NCBI RefSeq assembly: GCF_934747485.1
Contig: NZ_CAKVGN010000018.1
Span: 1 to 42,775 of the forward strand
DNA from: an uncultured Brachyspira sp.
Lineage (GTDB): Bacteria > Spirochaetota > Brachyspiria > Brachyspirales > Brachyspiraceae
Reading direction: 5' to 3'
Length of the DNA stretch: 42,775 bases
Positions 27,810 to 36,138 of this stretch are shown piece by piece (the stretch's first letter is position 1; every line of letters begins with the position of its first letter). The notes beneath the pieces are model-generated. The model ran no database searches, was not told where the DNA came from, and saw only the letters and a program-made list of their open reading frames with translations. A program made the translations under genes and the position numbers.

Positions 27810-27838
27810 AATATAGTTATTTTTATATTAGTTGTCAA
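27810..27838 (-). promoter_or_regulatory. promoter for ald
   Basis: On the minus strand TTGACA (27838-27833), 17-base spacer, TATATT (27815-27810). The transcript would start near 27803, about 43 bases before ATG 27760. Confidence 0.7.
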
Positions 27839-28007
27839 GAAGTTTAATAAAAAATTATTAAGTGATAGTTTAGTAGTTATATTTTTGTTTTATGTTCTTG
27901 TAAAGCTATTATTTTTTTATATTTTGTGATTTCTATATTATTTGTTATAATTGTTCTATTATTTGTTTGTTTTTATACTTATTTTGTACTAATAATTGAG
28001 TTTAAAC

Positions 28008-28035
28008 TTGAAAAAATAGTTATTTAAGTTATAAT
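28008..28035 (+). promoter_or_regulatory. promoter for the hydrogenase gene
   Basis: TTGAAA (28008-28013), 16-base spacer, TATAAT (28030-28035). The transcript would start near 28042. Confidence 0.6.
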
Positions 28036-28063
28036 TGTACAAAAATATATAATTGGAGTGTAT

Positions 28064-29536
28064 ATGAATATTAATAATAATGCAGCTCAATTAAAAAAAG
28101 ACATCTTAGTGAGAATAACTACGCTTTTTATAGAAGATAGGCTAATAGAGGAAATTGATAGAATGCCTATAGAAATAATACCAAGAGATAGTAAATCAAT
28201 AAGATGCTGTATTCATCATGATAGAGAGATAATAAAAAATAGGATTATGGCAAGACTCGGTATAAGTGTTGAGGGTAAAGAAGATAGCGGTATACCTTTG
28301 TCTGAATATGCTAAATTGGCATTAGAAAGAGAGAAACCTACTTGGCCTATGCTTACAGTATTGGATGAGGCTTGTAATGCTTGTGTTAGGGCTAATTTTA
28401 TGGTTACAGATGCTTGTCAGGCCTGTTTAGCGAGACCTTGTAAAATGAATTGTCCGAAGAATGCTATTACTATATTAGATGAGAAGAGGGCTTATATAGA
28501 TAGTGATAAATGTATTAACTGCGGATTATGTTTAAAAAACTGTCCTTATCATGCTATTATTTACATACCTGTTCCTTGTGAAGAATCTTGTCCTGTTGGT
28601 GCTATTAATAAGAATGAACAGGGAAAAGAGGTAATAGATTATCATAAATGTATATTCTGCGGTAACTGTATGAGAGAGTGTCCTTTCAGTGCTATGATGG
28701 ATAAGGGGCAGCTTTTAGACGTACTTAAACATTTGAAAAAAGATAAAAAAGTTAATGTAATGTATGCTCCTGCTATAGCTTCTCAGTTTAATGCTAAGCC
28801 GGGTCAATTAAAAAGTGCTTTATTAAAAATAGGATTTCATAAGGTATGGGAGGTAGCTTTAGGTGCTGATGTTACTTCTGACAGAGAGGCAGCTGAGTTT
28901 GAAGAGAGAATGGAGAGAGGCGATAAATTAATGACTACTTCTTGCTGTCCTGCTTATGTTAAGGCTGTTAGAAAACATGTTCCGGAATTGGTGCCTTGCG
29001 TATCTGAAACTAAAACTCCTATGCATTACACTGCCGAAATGATGCACAAAGACGACCCTGATGCTGTTAATGTGTTTATAGGGCCTTGTCTTGCTAAAAG
29101 AAGAGAAAGTATTGATGATGATTTAGTAGATTATTGTTTATCTATGGAAGAGCTTGATGCTTTATTTATAGCTACAGGTACAGATGTTTCTAAAGAGCCT
29201 GAATTAGATATAGGAGAGATTCCTACTGCTTCTGGAAGAAAATATGCTATGAGCGGCGGAGTTGCTGAGGCTGTTAAAATAAGATTAAAACACCCTGAGA
29301 AATTAAAGGCTACTGTTATTAATGGTCTTGATAAAGAGGGTATGAAGCAATTAAGAGCTTATGGTAAAGTACAATCTGGAGAGACACCTGTTAGTGATGA
29401 TACTCCGAATTTGGTTGAGGTTATGGCTTGTAATGGTGGATGTGTTGGCGGTCCTTGCGTTGTGAAAAATCCTAAAGCTGCTGCTGTACAATTACAAAGA
29501 TATGCTTCTACTGGTAAAGAATTAAATAAAGAATAA
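28064..29536 (+). CDS. [FeFe] hydrogenase, group B type
   Basis: ATG 28064 is preferred because GGAG lies five bases upstream (28055-28058); an in-frame GTG at 28058 is less likely. The 490-residue protein begins with a family-specific N-terminal region (IDRMPIEIIPRDSKSIRCC), then a cysteine-rich electron-transfer section with several 4Fe-4S motifs (about 104-208: CNAC, CQACLARPCKMNC, CINCGLCLKNC, CIFCGNCMREC). The H-cluster domain has TTSCCPAY (about 291-298), GPCLAKRRE (about 340-348) and MACNGGCVGGPC near the C-terminus. These variants differ from the group A MPCxxKxxE and GCxxGGGQP forms and fit group B monomeric hydrogenases. Maturation genes hydEFG are not in the window. It likely disposes of fermentative electrons as H2 or senses H2. 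Confidence 0.92.
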   Translation: MNINNNAAQLKKDILVRITTLFIEDRLIEEIDRMPIEIIPRDSKSIRCCIHHDREIIKNRIMARLGISVEGKEDSGIPLSEYAKLALEREKPTWPMLTVLDEACNACVRANFMVTDACQACLARPCKMNCPKNAITILDEKRAYIDSDKCINCGLCLKNCPYHAIIYIPVPCEESCPVGAINKNEQGKEVIDYHKCIFCGNCMRECPFSAMMDKGQLLDVLKHLKKDKKVNVMYAPAIASQFNAKPGQLKSALLKIGFHKVWEVALGADVTSDREAAEFEERMERGDKLMTTSCCPAYVKAVRKHVPELVPCVSETKTPMHYTAEMMHKDDPDAVNVFIGPCLAKRRESIDDDLVDYCLSMEELDALFIATGTDVSKEPELDIGEIPTASGRKYAMSGGVAEAVKIRLKHPEKLKATVINGLDKEGMKQLRAYGKVQSGETPVSDDTPNLVEVMACNGGCVGGPCVVKNPKAAAVQLQRYASTGKELNKE

Positions 29537-29561
29537 AATTTATATACATACTTAAAATATA

Positions 29562-29599
29562 AAAAAGGCATATATTAGAATAACAATATATGCCTTTTT
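29562..29599. terminator. bidirectional intrinsic terminator
   Basis: A perfect 10-base stem GGCATATATT (29567-29576) / AATATATGCC (29585-29594), flanked by an A run and a T run. It serves the hydrogenase gene and the convergent gene at 29619. Confidence 0.85.
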
Positions 29600-29618
29600 A
29601 TTTGCTTTAAAAATTATA

Positions 29619-30740
29619 TCAAAATACACTATGCATAGACTCTTTTACAGCATTGCCATTAATATTTAATTGTTCATCATTAATAGTTAAATATCCATTT
29701 AGAACACCTAAAGATATGGTGTTATCCATTTTAATGACATTTCCAAATGAGTCTTTATTTTCTTTTCCTGTTAGATTAAATACCAAGCTAAAACCTAATT
29801 CTTTAGAATAAAAATCTATGGTGTCTTTATATTGATGAGATATAAAATTATTATATACATACCATTTATTTTTATATAATATTTTTATGATTTTAGAATT
29901 TTGAGATTCCGGCTTACTATCATATATAAGTATAGGTATTGGTTTTGTGCTGTATGAAGAGTATACTAATGCCATTATAATATTATGAGTATATCTTGAT
30001 GGAATTCTTCCTACAGTATTAAAAATCAAAATAGAACTTCTTTCATCTATAGTATTATCACTACCGGGTACTGTTAAATATCCTTTAGGAATACCAAAAT
30101 AAAATGCATTATATAATGCTCTATTGCCTTTCCAATTTATCATAGAAGCATGAAAGTTTGTAAATTTAAAAGTTAATTCGCTATCTATTAAATTATTTAT
30201 AGATGTTTCTAAATTGATTTTTGTATTTTCAAAATTAGGTATTTCTAAATTAAAAGCCCCTTCTGTTTTTTTGAATTGGCTTCTTATAAAATTATCATAG
30301 AAATCCAAAAAGTTTTTTTTATCTTCTTTTATTATAAAACCTTGAGAATCTCCGTCTAATATATTAAATGCATTATATGAGAAATATCTTCTCATGCCAT
30401 ATTTATACAATTTCCACAATATTATATTGTTATCATGAAATAGACACATATAAACAGTCTCTCTCATGTTATCATTAATTGCTATAGATTTTGGAATATT
30501 AGTAAAAGTTCCAGTATAATATGTGCCTCTCTTATTCATAATATTACCATTTTCAATAGTAGGAATATTATTTTTGGCAAAAGATTTATCAGGAACAATA
30601 TTATAATTAATATATATAAATAAATATATAGATGATATTACAGCAATTATTATGAAAGCTATTAAAATATATTTTTTTATATAGCTTGCTGAATATTCAT
30701 AATAATCATCATTTACTATTAAACGTTTTTTTATACGCAT
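29619..30740 (-). CDS. membrane-anchored protein of unknown function
   Basis: A 373-residue protein with one membrane helix (about 25-47) and a large, probably periplasmic, mixed alpha/beta domain. I recognise no family and see no catalytic motif. Its first bases overlap the end of the DUF1385 gene by 10, so the two are cotranscribed and probably translationally coupled. It ends at a shared terminator. Confidence 0.75.
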   Translation of the reverse strand: MRIKKRLIVNDDYYEYSASYIKKYILIAFIIIAVISSIYLFIYINYNIVPDKSFAKNNIPTIENGNIMNKRGTYYTGTFTNIPKSIAINDNMRETVYMCLFHDNNIILWKLYKYGMRRYFSYNAFNILDGDSQGFIIKEDKKNFLDFYDNFIRSQFKKTEGAFNLEIPNFENTKINLETSINNLIDSELTFKFTNFHASMINWKGNRALYNAFYFGIPKGYLTVPGSDNTIDERSSILIFNTVGRIPSRYTHNIIMALVYSSYSTKPIPILIYDSKPESQNSKIIKILYKNKWYVYNNFISHQYKDTIDFYSKELGFSLVFNLTGKENKDSFGNVIKMDNTISLGVLNGYLTINDEQLNINGNAVKESMHSVF

Positions 30741-31756
30741 AACTCAGATTTATTTTCCTTTTCAATATCAGCTTTTACTTCCTCTTCGCTTCTTTCTCCT
30801 ACTGAATCATCTAATAATTTATTCAAAGCAAATAAAGCAACTTCCAACTCATCATCTTTTGGTCTTTTAGTAGTGATTTTTTGAAGCAATAGGCCGGGTA
30901 ATATTGCAAGTCTCATCAATGGAAAATTATAAAATATAAAACCCAATTTTAATAATTCATAAGATATTCCTGATACTATAGGAAGTAAAATTATATTCAT
31001 AGCTAATACTGTGAGATTTCCTAAAATTTTCGGCGGGGTATATGAAGCATAAATATAAGAATATACAAAATAGCTTGTAAACATATAAAGAAGTATTGAA
31101 ACAGTTAAAACCAAAAACATAAAAGTAGTGCCGCATCTTGGGTGTATAGTTGTATAATCTCTTATATTGTTTATATCAGGATTAAGCCCGTGTTCATAAG
31201 CATTAACAACCATATGCTCAGCACCATGATATTCAAATACTCTTCTCACATCGCTAAATAGAGAAATTATAAGTAAATATCCAATAAATATAGCTAATTT
31301 TATAACACCTCTTGTAAGATTGAATAATATAACATGTTCTTTTTCATTTATACCTATGAGAGTTGTAATGAAATACGGCAATGCTATAAAAAGTCCAACC
31401 GCAAAAGCTAAGGAAACCAACATACTTAAAGTCATAGCTGCACTTTCTTTTTTGCTGTTTTCTTCTTTGGATAGTTCTTTTTTTTCTTCTTCAAGTCCAG
31501 CAGTATTAGCAGAAAAAACCAAAGTCTTATAACCAAGTTTCATCATATCCACAAAGTTAACAATACCTCTAAAGAAAAACATTTTACTTAATTTGTTTGT
31601 ATTAGCTTCTATCTTATGTTTTATAAAATCTATTTTTTTATTAGGCTTTCTAACAGCTACAACATAATGAGTTTTATTTCTAAGCATAATGCCTTCTATT
31701 ACAGCTTGTCCGCCTACACCTTGTTTTATTCTATTTTCATCTAATTTACTTGCCAT
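30731..31756 (-). CDS. DUF1385 (YqhQ-like) membrane protein
   Basis: A 341-residue protein from ATG 31756 (an in-frame TTG directly before it is the alternative). Family hallmarks: GGQAVIEGIML near the N-terminus, FFRGIVNFVDM, YHGAEHMVVNAYEHG and HPRCGTTFMF, the last two with conserved His and Cys residues lying between membrane helices. The function of DUF1385 proteins is not established. The C-terminal tail is highly charged. Promoter at 31789-31816; the next gene overlaps its end. Confidence 0.88.
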   Translation of the reverse strand: MASKLDENRIKQGVGGQAVIEGIMLRNKTHYVVAVRKPNKKIDFIKHKIEANTNKLSKMFFFRGIVNFVDMMKLGYKTLVFSANTAGLEEEKKELSKEENSKKESAAMTLSMLVSLAFAVGLFIALPYFITTLIGINEKEHVILFNLTRGVIKLAIFIGYLLIISLFSDVRRVFEYHGAEHMVVNAYEHGLNPDINNIRDYTTIHPRCGTTFMFLVLTVSILLYMFTSYFVYSYIYASYTPPKILGNLTVLAMNIILLPIVSGISYELLKLGFIFYNFPLMRLAILPGLLLQKITTKRPKDDELEVALFALNKLLDDSVGERSEEEVKADIEKENKSELCV

Positions 31757-31788
31757 CAATAATTATCCTAAAATAAAAGTTGTAGTAT

Positions 31789-31816
31789 ATAATATAACAA
31801 ATATATTATTTTTCAA
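31789..31816 (-). promoter_or_regulatory. promoter for the DUF1385 gene pair
   Basis: On the minus strand TTGAAA (31816-31811), 16-base spacer, TATTAT (31794-31789), placed just after the bioY terminator. Confidence 0.5.
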
Positions 31817-31847
31817 GTGTGTAATTTTAATAGATATGATATTTACA

Positions 31848-31886
31848 ATAAAAAAGGAAGCTCAAAAAATGAACCTCCTTTTTTTG
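31848..31886 (-). terminator. terminator of the oad-bioY operon
   Basis: AAAAAAGGAAGCTC (31850-31863) faces GAACCTCCTTTTTTT (31871-31885) with two internal mismatches and a loop of A. It follows the bioY stop by about 20 bases; the minus-strand T run comes from the A run at 31850-31855. Confidence 0.65.
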
Positions 31887-31905
31887 TATTAATAATAATA
31901 TTGTA

Positions 31906-32487
31906 TTATTTGTTTTTTAGTACTACAGTCATTAATGAAGAAAGAGCAATAGCTTTCACACAATCACCAAGAATAAATGGAACACTTCCTTTCATTATAA
32001 CTTCTGTTAAAGTGTATGGAGTTGCAACATTTGCAGACCAAATGTATAAACCTATCATACCGCAAATATGTATTATAGCAATTTGTGATACGAATAATAT
32101 TATAGAAGTTTTTACAAAGTTTACAGCATTATTTTTCTCAGTATATTTACCTAATATTAAAGCACATAAAGCATAACCTACTAAATAACCAGTAGTAGCA
32201 CCTAAAGCATTTGGAGCTATTGTAGAAGGAAGTCCCATAGAACCAGCTAATATAAATAAAGCAACAGAAACAAAAGCCCAGAAACCGCCAAGTGTTAAAG
32301 CACTAGCACATACAGCAAAAGTAGCAAAATTAATAGGTACAGGTGTAAATGGTAAATATATTTTTATTTGTGAAGCGATAGCTAAAGCAACAGCAAAAAC
32401 TAAAGCAAGTGATAATTTTTTTACTATAGAAGCATCATTAATTAAATAAGCTCTAGCAGTATTATATCTTTTTAATATTGTAGTCAT
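31906..32487 (-). CDS. bioY: biotin transporter BioY
   Basis: A 193-residue membrane protein, the substrate-binding S component of biotin uptake. Signatures: QIKIYLPFTPVPINFATFAVC, the LGGFWAFVSVALFILAGSMGLP segment, the GATTGYLVGY motif and the C-terminal PFILGDCVKA. AAGGAG precedes the ATG. It is 27 bases after oadB and last in the operon. No BioM/BioN partners are in the window; BioY can work alone or with a shared energising module. Confidence 0.93.
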   Translation of the reverse strand: MTTILKRYNTARAYLINDASIVKKLSLALVFAVALAIASQIKIYLPFTPVPINFATFAVCASALTLGGFWAFVSVALFILAGSMGLPSTIAPNALGATTGYLVGYALCALILGKYTEKNNAVNFVKTSIILFVSQIAIIHICGMIGLYIWSANVATPYTLTEVIMKGSVPFILGDCVKAIALSSLMTVVLKNK

Positions 32488-32514
32488 AATTTTTTAACTC
32501 CTTTTCAATTTTTA

Positions 32515-33894
32515 TTAACCTAATATAGCAAGCAGTACACCGGCAGCAACAGCAGAACCAATTACTCCTGAAACATTAGGACCCATAGCATGCATAAGTA
32601 GGAAGTTGTGAGGGTTAGATTCCTGTCCAACTTTGTTAGCAACTCTTGCAGCCATAGGAACAGCTGATACTCCAGCAGCTCCGATAAGAGGATTGATTTT
32701 GTCTTTGCTGAATAAGTTCATAAATTTAGCAAGAAGTACGCCGCCTGCTGTACCCATTGAGAATGCTACTAAACCTAATACTAATATACCCAATGTTTCA
32801 AAACGTAAGAATTTATCAGCAGCTAATTTACTACCAACAGATAAACCTAACATTATTGTAACTATGTTAATTAACTCATTTTGGGCAGTTTTAGAAAGTC
32901 TTTCAGTAACACCAGATTCTTTTATTAAATTACCAAACATCAAAGCACCAATTAAAGGAGCAGCATCTGGCAATAATAAAGCAACAAGTATTATAACAGT
33001 AAGAGGGAAAATGATTTTTTCTCTTTTACTAACAGGGCGTAACTGTTTCATTTCAATTTTTCTTTCATTTTCAGTAGTTAGCCATTTCATAATAGGAGGC
33101 TGTATTATAGGTACTAAAGCCATATATGAATAAGCAGCAACCGCAATAGCACCCAACAAATGAGGTGAAAGTCTTGAAGCTGTAAATATAGCTGTAGGGC
33201 CGTCAGCACCTCCGATAATACCTATTGAAGCAGCATCTTTCAATGAGAAAGAAATTACTGGTATGTATGTAGATATTATCATAGCGCCAAGTAAAGTACC
33301 GAATATACCTATTTGAGCAGCAGCACCTAATAAAGCAGTTTTAGGGTTAGCAATAAGCGGACCGAAGTCTGTCATAGCACCAACACCGATAAATATGAAC
33401 AATGGGAATAATCCTGATTCAATACCAAAAGTGTATATTTGACCCAAGAAACCGCCGCTGCTTATAGTAACAGGTATGCCATTCATAATCTCTACTACAG
33501 GTAAAGCCGCAATATTGGCAATAGGAATATTAGCCAAAATTCCTCCCATACCTATAGGGATAAGAAGAAGCGGTTCAAAACCTTTAGCTATAGCAAGATA
33601 TACTAAAAGCAATCCTACACAAATCATGATAATGTTCTGCCATAGTGGAGCAGATTTTACTTTAATATCATTAAGTTTTGTTTGATACTTTTCTTGTTTA
33701 CTTTTTTCAGCTTTTGCCTGAGCTTCAGCTATTTCTTTTTCAGTTCTAGGGAAAAGTCCTCCAAAAGCAGTGTTTCTAGCTAAAGAGATAAGCGATTCTT
33801 TTATATCAATAGGTTTATATTCTTCATTTTCTTGTGCTAAAACTACAGATGCCGTCATCAAGACAAGTGTAAATATTAAAAATATTCTTTTCAT
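32515..33894 (-). CDS. oadB: Na+-translocating decarboxylase beta subunit
   Basis: A 459-residue membrane protein that decarboxylates carboxybiotin and exports Na+. Core motifs: IAKGFEPLLLIPIGMGGILANIP, GGADGPTAIFTASRLSPHLLGAIAVAAYSYM, the GNLIKESGV segment and AARVANKVGQESNPHNFLLMHAMGPNVSGVIGS. The core from about residue 85 is standard, but it is preceded by a signal-peptide-like start (about 1-20, ending VLAQ) and a charged Lys/Glu-rich stretch (about 35-80) absent from the classical beta subunit. Start ATG 33894 has GGAG upstream in the AAGGAGTG sequence. Second to last in the oad-bioY operon. Confidence 0.94.
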   Translation of the reverse strand: MKRIFLIFTLVLMTASVVLAQENEEYKPIDIKESLISLARNTAFGGLFPRTEKEIAEAQAKAEKSKQEKYQTKLNDIKVKSAPLWQNIIMICVGLLLVYLAIAKGFEPLLLIPIGMGGILANIPIANIAALPVVEIMNGIPVTISSGGFLGQIYTFGIESGLFPLFIFIGVGAMTDFGPLIANPKTALLGAAAQIGIFGTLLGAMIISTYIPVISFSLKDAASIGIIGGADGPTAIFTASRLSPHLLGAIAVAAYSYMALVPIIQPPIMKWLTTENERKIEMKQLRPVSKREKIIFPLTVIILVALLLPDAAPLIGALMFGNLIKESGVTERLSKTAQNELINIVTIMLGLSVGSKLAADKFLRFETLGILVLGLVAFSMGTAGGVLLAKFMNLFSKDKINPLIGAAGVSAVPMAARVANKVGQESNPHNFLLMHAMGPNVSGVIGSAVAAGVLLAILG

Positions 33895-33923
33895 TCTTTT
33901 TCACTCCTTAAAACAAGCATCTA

Positions 33924-35723
33924 TTATCCAACAATAGCCAATTCCTGACCAGCAACTACCGCATCACCCGGTTTAACTTTTAACTCTTTTACAACTCCAT
34001 TAGCAGAAGATTTAATTTCAACTTCCATCTTCATAGCCTCTACAACTAATATAGTAGAACCATCTTTAACTTGTGTGCCAACAGGAGCAACTATTTTTAA
34101 TACTGTACCAGGCAAACCAGCTGTAACAGGAGTAGCAGAACCGCTTGATGAAGCAGGAGCAGCAGATTGAGCAGCAGATATACCATCTTTAATAGTATAA
34201 TCATAGCTTATACCATCAACTATAGCTTTACCATTTTCTATTTTTACTCCATAGCTTGAACCGCCAACAGTAATAGTAACTTCATTGCTTGTAGCTTTAA
34301 CACCCTCAGAAGAAGCACCAGCATTCTTTCTAATACCAAGTTTAGCTTCACCTTTAAGGAATTGTATACCTTTTTCTTTACAAGCAGCAGCTATAAATAC
34401 GTTTTCATCAGAAAGGTCTGTTATACCAGCATCTTTTAATGCTTGTTCAGCAGCTTTTCTTCCTTTTTTAGGATTTCTGTCATCTATATCCATAGCAAGC
34501 TCTGTAGTAGGCTGTAAACCTAATTGTTCGCTAGCTATTTTTACTATTTCTGGGTCTGGTGTAGAAGGAGTCTTACCAAAATAACCTAATACCATTTTTC
34601 CATAACCGTCAGCAATCTTTTTCCAATCGCCTTGCATTACATTGTTAAATGCTTGTTGGAAATAGAACTGAGATACAGGAGTTACAGAAGTACCGAAACC
34701 GCCTTTTTTAACTACTTCAGTCATAGCTTTAATAACTTCAGGGAAACGGTTCATTACATTAATATCTCTCATCATTTGAGTGTTAGCTGTTAACGCACCG
34801 CCAGGCATTGGAGCAAATGGAATCATAGGCTCAACAGTTCTACTTTCAGGTGGAAGGAAGTAATCTTTCATACATTCTTTGAATACTTCTTCAGCCTCTC
34901 TAATTTTGTCTATATCAATATCAAAATAGAAATCAGTGCCTCTTAAAGCATGCCACATAACTATTAAATCTGTAGAACAAGTACCGCCAGATACAGGAGC
35001 TAAAGAAACGTCTATACAATCAGCACCAGCATCTAAAGCAGCTTTATATTGTATAGCACCAATACCAGCAGTTTCATGACTATGCATTTGTATATGTACA
35101 TCTTTACCTAAAATCTTTCTTGCTTCTTTAATAGTATCATAAACTACCTGAGGAGTAGTAGTACCAGAAGCATCTTTGAAACATACAGAGTCAAAATCTA
35201 CATTGTCTTTAATTTGAGTTAATACTTTTCCGTAGAAAGCAGCATCATGAGCACCTTCACAGCCTGGAGGAAGAGCCATCATAGTAACACATACTTGGTG
35301 TTTTAAACCTGCTTCTTTAATACATTGACCGCTGTAAATTAAGTTGTTTACATCGTTTAATGCATCGAAATTTCTAATAGTTGTAATACCATGTTTTTTG
35401 AAAAGCTGAGCATGAAGTTTAATCATATCTCTAGGCTGAGATTCCAAACCAACAACATTAACTCCTCTTGCTAAAGTTTGTAGATTAACATCTGGTCCAA
35501 CAGTTTTTCTGAAAGTGTCCATTACATCAAAAGCGTTTTCATTGTTGTAGAAAAATGCACTTTGGAAAGTTGCACCGCCGCCAGATTCAAAATATTTAAC
35601 GCCAGCTTTTACAAATGCTTCTACAGCCGGCATAAAGTCTTTGGATAATACTCTCGCACCGTAAACAGATTGAAATCCGTCCCTAAATGCTGTTACCATA
35701 AATTTTACTTCTTTTTTTGCCAT
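33924..35723 (-). CDS. oadA: oxaloacetate decarboxylase alpha subunit / pyruvate carboxylase subunit B type
   Basis: A 599-residue cytoplasmic carboxyltransferase. The catalytic half has FRDGFQS (metal-binding Asp), CFKDASGT (catalytic Lys) and MHSHETAG (metal-binding His pair). After the conserved PYC_OADA domain and a flexible Ala/Ser-rich linker (about 508-525), it ends in a biotinyl domain with EAMKME (about 565-570), where the Lys carries biotin. It transfers CO2 from a keto acid, most likely oxaloacetate, to biotin for oadB. AAGGAG precedes the ATG. It lies 25 bases after oadG. Confidence 0.93.
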   Translation of the reverse strand: MAKKEVKFMVTAFRDGFQSVYGARVLSKDFMPAVEAFVKAGVKYFESGGGATFQSAFFYNNENAFDVMDTFRKTVGPDVNLQTLARGVNVVGLESQPRDMIKLHAQLFKKHGITTIRNFDALNDVNNLIYSGQCIKEAGLKHQVCVTMMALPPGCEGAHDAAFYGKVLTQIKDNVDFDSVCFKDASGTTTPQVVYDTIKEARKILGKDVHIQMHSHETAGIGAIQYKAALDAGADCIDVSLAPVSGGTCSTDLIVMWHALRGTDFYFDIDIDKIREAEEVFKECMKDYFLPPESRTVEPMIPFAPMPGGALTANTQMMRDINVMNRFPEVIKAMTEVVKKGGFGTSVTPVSQFYFQQAFNNVMQGDWKKIADGYGKMVLGYFGKTPSTPDPEIVKIASEQLGLQPTTELAMDIDDRNPKKGRKAAEQALKDAGITDLSDENVFIAAACKEKGIQFLKGEAKLGIRKNAGASSEGVKATSNEVTITVGGSSYGVKIENGKAIVDGISYDYTIKDGISAAQSAAPASSSGSATPVTAGLPGTVLKIVAPVGTQVKDGSTILVVEAMKMEVEIKSSANGVVKELKVKPGDAVVAGQELAIVG

Positions 35724-35748
35724 ATTATTTTCTCCTTATACTTGTCCA

Positions 35749-35988
35749 TTACTTTTTATTACTATGAACATGTGCTAAAGCTATAGCTATAGCAACCATT
35801 TTGTCATTACTCACAGATTGAACAGGTAATGCAGTTTGTTCTTCCTCTTTTTGAGGCATAATTTTATTTACTTGTGCAATAATAGCACTTACTAGTTTCA
35901 TAACATAAACTAATATTATCAAGAACAATACTACTACGCCCACACCTATAAGCATTATTTGTAAGGCTTCTATGATACTTCCGTTCAT
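35749..35988 (-). CDS. oadG: decarboxylase gamma subunit (OadG-like)
   Basis: I place the start at ATG 35988 (MNGSIIEALQ; 79 residues) because GAGGAGG lies just upstream, and a promoter at 36016-36044 overlaps the longer reading frame from 36036. One N-terminal membrane helix (about 9-35) is followed by a charged linker and a C-terminus with two His (AHVHSNKK), fitting the gamma subunit that binds Zn and assembles alpha with beta. Assignment relies partly on its place directly before oadA and oadB. Confidence 0.88.
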   Translation of the reverse strand: MNGSIIEALQIMLIGVGVVVLFLIILVYVMKLVSAIIAQVNKIMPQKEEEQTALPVQSVSNDKMVAIAIALAHVHSNKK

Positions 35989-36015
35989 GAAATCCTCCTC
36001 TTTTATTTTGGAAAC

Positions 36016-36044
36016 ATTATACAATATTTTACACATATATACAA
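36016..36044 (-). promoter_or_regulatory. promoter for oadG-oadA-oadB-bioY
   Basis: On the minus strand TTGTAT (36044-36039), 17-base spacer, TATAAT (36021-36016). The transcript would start near 36009. Confidence 0.65.
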
Positions 36045-36084
36045 GTATCTTTATACAAAATAAAAACTATATATCACAATATAT

Positions 36085-36112
36085 TTGACTTTTATAGTAT
36101 ACTATATATAAT
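36085..36112 (+). promoter_or_regulatory. promoter for murI
   Basis: TTGACT (36085-36090), 16-base spacer, TATAAT (36107-36112), divergent from the oad promoter. Confidence 0.65.
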
Positions 36113-36138
36113 ATCAAAAATTTATTTGGATTTATTTA

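Noticed and set aside
27761..27838. N-terminal extension of alanine dehydrogenase
   Set aside because: The extra residues overlap a TTGACA/TATATT promoter, and AAGGAG precedes the canonical MLIGCPKE start at 27760.
31860..32176. Plus-strand frame across bioY
   Set aside because: Antisense to bioY, which has clear family motifs and a good ribosome site.
32633..33133. 166-codon frame antisense to oadB
   Set aside because: It mirrors a strongly recognisable oadB coding sequence, has no ribosome site and encodes a low-complexity hydrophobic mirror product.
35989..36036. Upstream start for OadG
   Set aside because: It lies within the predicted promoter and GAGGAGG points to ATG 35988.
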